Shown in pieces: positions 4,871-6,362 of a stretch of DNA of 6,362 nt; position 1 is the stretch's first letter; every line of letters starts with the position of its first letter. Below the pieces are notes generated by a model. That model saw only the letters and a list, made by a program, of their open reading frames with translations, ran no database searches and was not told where the DNA came from. The translations under genes and the position numbers were made by a program. This DNA is from Streptococcaceae bacterium (GTDB lineage Bacteria; Bacillota; Bacilli; Lactobacillales; Streptococcaceae): the NCBI GenBank assembly GCA_031279745.1, contig JAITHN010000189.1, positions 1 through 6,362 of the forward strand. The letters are read 5' to 3'.

Positions 4871-6362
4871 TTATTTTTTTGTAATGGGCGCGAATTTCAC
4901 GAGGAGGCGTTTCATCCCTTTTTCTGGAAAAGCAATATCCAACTCTAAATCTTCACCTGCTCCATGGAGTTTCCGTACAACCCCTTCTCCCCAAAGTTTG
5001 TGGAGGGCAATATCTCCCACAGCCCAATCCAATGGTACAACGGTCGATTTTTTCTCCTCTACATTCTTCATGAATGGTGTAATCTCTTTCGTTTTCTTCA
5101 CATTGAGTGACGCCATGGCTTGTTCAAGGCTCATCCTCTTCCCACCTGAAAATACTTGGTCTCCGTCAGCATAGCGAACATTAAAACTTGTATTCCTTGT
5201 TCTGGCCGATCCACTTGAAACAGTATTTTCTTCCCCAAGTTCGCTCAAGAACCGACTCGGACGATTGTACTTGGTTTCGCCGTAAAGCGTCCTCGCCTCA
5301 GCATGAAGGAGGAATAACTCTTCTTCTGCTCGAGTGATGGCAACATATGCAAGTCTACGTTCTTCCTCCAGTTCCTCAATCTCCTCCATTGCCCGTTTTA
5401 ATGGGAATACCCCTTCTTCTACACCCAGCACAAAGACGACTGGAAACTCTAGACCCTTTGCAGCATGAATCGTCATCAATGTGACTTCATTTTTCTCCGC
5501 CGCATCTTCTGTTTCCACATCACTGACGAGGGCTAGATCGTTTAAAAAGCTTGAAAGTCGTGTTTCCCCCTCAACAGGTTCCCATTCTTCATCAAAGTGT
5601 TTGGTTACACTTAAGAACTCTTCCAAGTTTTCTATTCTTGTTTGTGCTTCAATACTCTTTTGCTGTTTTAAATCTGCAAGATAGCCAGATTGGTTCAATA
5701 CGGTTTCCGTAATTTCCGTAACCGTTTTCGAAGCAATCCCTTCCAGAATCTTGACCATCATTTGCCCAAAGGTATCCAACTCCTTTCCGGCTTTCCCAGT
5801 TATATCCGAAAGGGAGATATGCATGGTTGCTTCCACTTCTGAAAAATTATAAAGTTGGCGGAATTCATCCAATTTTTCCAAACTCTTCGGACCAATGCCC
5901 CGCTTCGGCTTATTGATGATTCGGCGGAAGCTAAATCCATCGCGATGATTGGATAAAATATTGAGGTAGCTAATAATATCCCGGATTTCTTGACGATCGT
6001 AGAACTTATGTCCACCTACCATGGTGTAAGCAATATTAGATTTTAGGAGCGCTTCTTCCATTACCCGACTTTGCGCATTTGTCCGATAGAGAACAGCAAA
6101 ATCTTTATATTTCCTAGTATCCGAATTTTGAAGGATTTGTTCGATAACAAAATTTGCCTCATCTTTTTCCGTCGTTCCGCGATACAGATGCACTTTTTTG
6201 CCTTCTGTCTCATCAGTAAAGAGATTTTTTTTGATGCGGTTGCCATTATTTTGAATGAGCGCATTTGCTGAAGCTAAAATATATTTAGTTGAACGATAAT
6301 TTTGTTCAAGTAACACCACTTTTGCATCCGGATAATCTTTTTCAAAATCCAAGATGTTTTGC
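4871..6362 (-). CDS. pcrA: ATP-dependent DNA helicase PcrA (UvrD family), C-terminal part (partial)
   Basis: This is the last 496 residues of the SF1A 3'-5' helicase PcrA, which acts in nucleotide-excision repair, rolling-circle plasmid replication and clearing RecA or stalled polymerase from DNA. Visible, counting the TTG (Leu) codon at 6352-6350 as residue 1: motif IV LEQNYRST (15-22); the 2B-domain segment VGGHKFYDRQEIRD (112-125); KPKRGIGPKSLEKL (148-161), a DNA-contact helix-hairpin region; motif V TLMTIHAAKGLEFP (291-304); motif VI EERRLAYVAITRAEEEL (330-346) with the arginine finger in TRA. The C-terminal domain (about 441-493, DWAVGDIALHKLWGEGVV) is the Tudor-like fold that binds RNA polymerase in PcrA/UvrD. 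The reading frame stays open past 6352 to the edge (codons Gln-Asn-Ile precede the TTG), so that TTG is not a start. About 250 N-terminal residues with motifs I-III lie beyond the right edge. No frameshift is seen. Confidence 0.96.
   Translation of the reverse strand, partial: QNILDFEKDYPDAKVVLLEQNYRSTKYILASANALIQNNGNRIKKNLFTDETEGKKVHLYRGTTEKDEANFVIEQILQNSDTRKYKDFAVLYRTNAQSRVMEEALLKSNIAYTMVGGHKFYDRQEIRDIISYLNILSNHRDGFSFRRIINKPKRGIGPKSLEKLDEFRQLYNFSEVEATMHISLSDITGKAGKELDTFGQMMVKILEGIASKTVTEITETVLNQSGYLADLKQQKSIEAQTRIENLEEFLSVTKHFDEEWEPVEGETRLSSFLNDLALVSDVETEDAAEKNEVTLMTIHAAKGLEFPVVFVLGVEEGVFPLKRAMEEIEELEEERRLAYVAITRAEEELFLLHAEARTLYGETKYNRPSRFLSELGEENTVSSGSARTRNTSFNVRYADGDQVFSGGKRMSLEQAMASLNVKKTKEITPFMKNVEEKKSTVVPLDWAVGDIALHKLWGEGVVRKLHGAGEDLELDIAFPEKGMKRLLVKFAPITKK

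Noticed and set aside
6350..6352. TTG codon as a start for the helicase reading frame
   Set aside because: The frame stays open to the window edge, the preceding codons (Gln-Asn-Ile) fit PcrA, and the helicase motifs I-III must lie upstream; this is an internal Leu.

Overview
The window looks like chromosome from a low-GC Gram-positive bacterium of the order Lactobacillales. The evidence is AT-rich intergenic DNA, strong GGAGG-type ribosome binding sites, a streptococcal/lactococcal-style PrsA lipoprotein (lipobox Cys, Ser-rich tail, parvulin domain without catalytic histidines), a Firmicute-type PcrA helicase, and a DAHP synthase N-terminus resembling those of streptococci. A direct repeat upstream of prsA that equals the streptococcal CiaR consensus also points towards Streptococcus or a close relative. 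The genus cannot be fixed from the sequence alone.

Layout, left to right. At 1-364 (minus) lies the 5' part of a type I DAHP synthase gene (entry to the shikimate pathway), cut by the left edge. It is divergent from prsA (507-1427, plus), and the intergenic region of about 140 bp holds promoter elements for both. prsA ends at a strong hairpin terminator (1458-1500). Convergent to it is a minus-strand metal-resistance operon: an ArsR/SmtB-family repressor (4270-3944) followed with zero gap by a P1B-2 type Cd/Zn/Pb efflux ATPase (3943-1523). The operon has a clear sigma-A promoter (4376-4348) and, just downstream of it, a perfect 9-8-9 inverted repeat (4313-4338) that is the obvious repressor operator. 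Further right, also on minus, are a lysine-rich 110-residue protein of unknown function (4770-4438) with its own ribosome binding site, candidate promoter and terminator, and then the C-terminal two thirds of the DNA helicase gene pcrA (6362-4871), cut by the right edge.

The most distinctive part is the metal operon. The repressor keeps the cysteine arrangement of Mycobacterium tuberculosis CmtR (Cx3C in the recognition helix plus one C-terminal Cys) instead of the ELCxC motif of CadC/ArsR. The ATPase carries an unusual N-terminal extension of about 120 residues with six 11-residue units, most with a Cys-Cys pair, placed before the normal HMA domain. Repressor and pump would form a self-regulated loop: metal binding releases the repressor from the palindrome, and the pump then exports the soft divalent metal. 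The second point of interest is the exact TTTAAG-N5-TTTAAG box in the -35 region of prsA, which suggests control by a CiaR-like response regulator.

I see no tRNA, rRNA, CRISPR array, insertion sequence or phage gene. There is no gene-free stretch over 300 bases.
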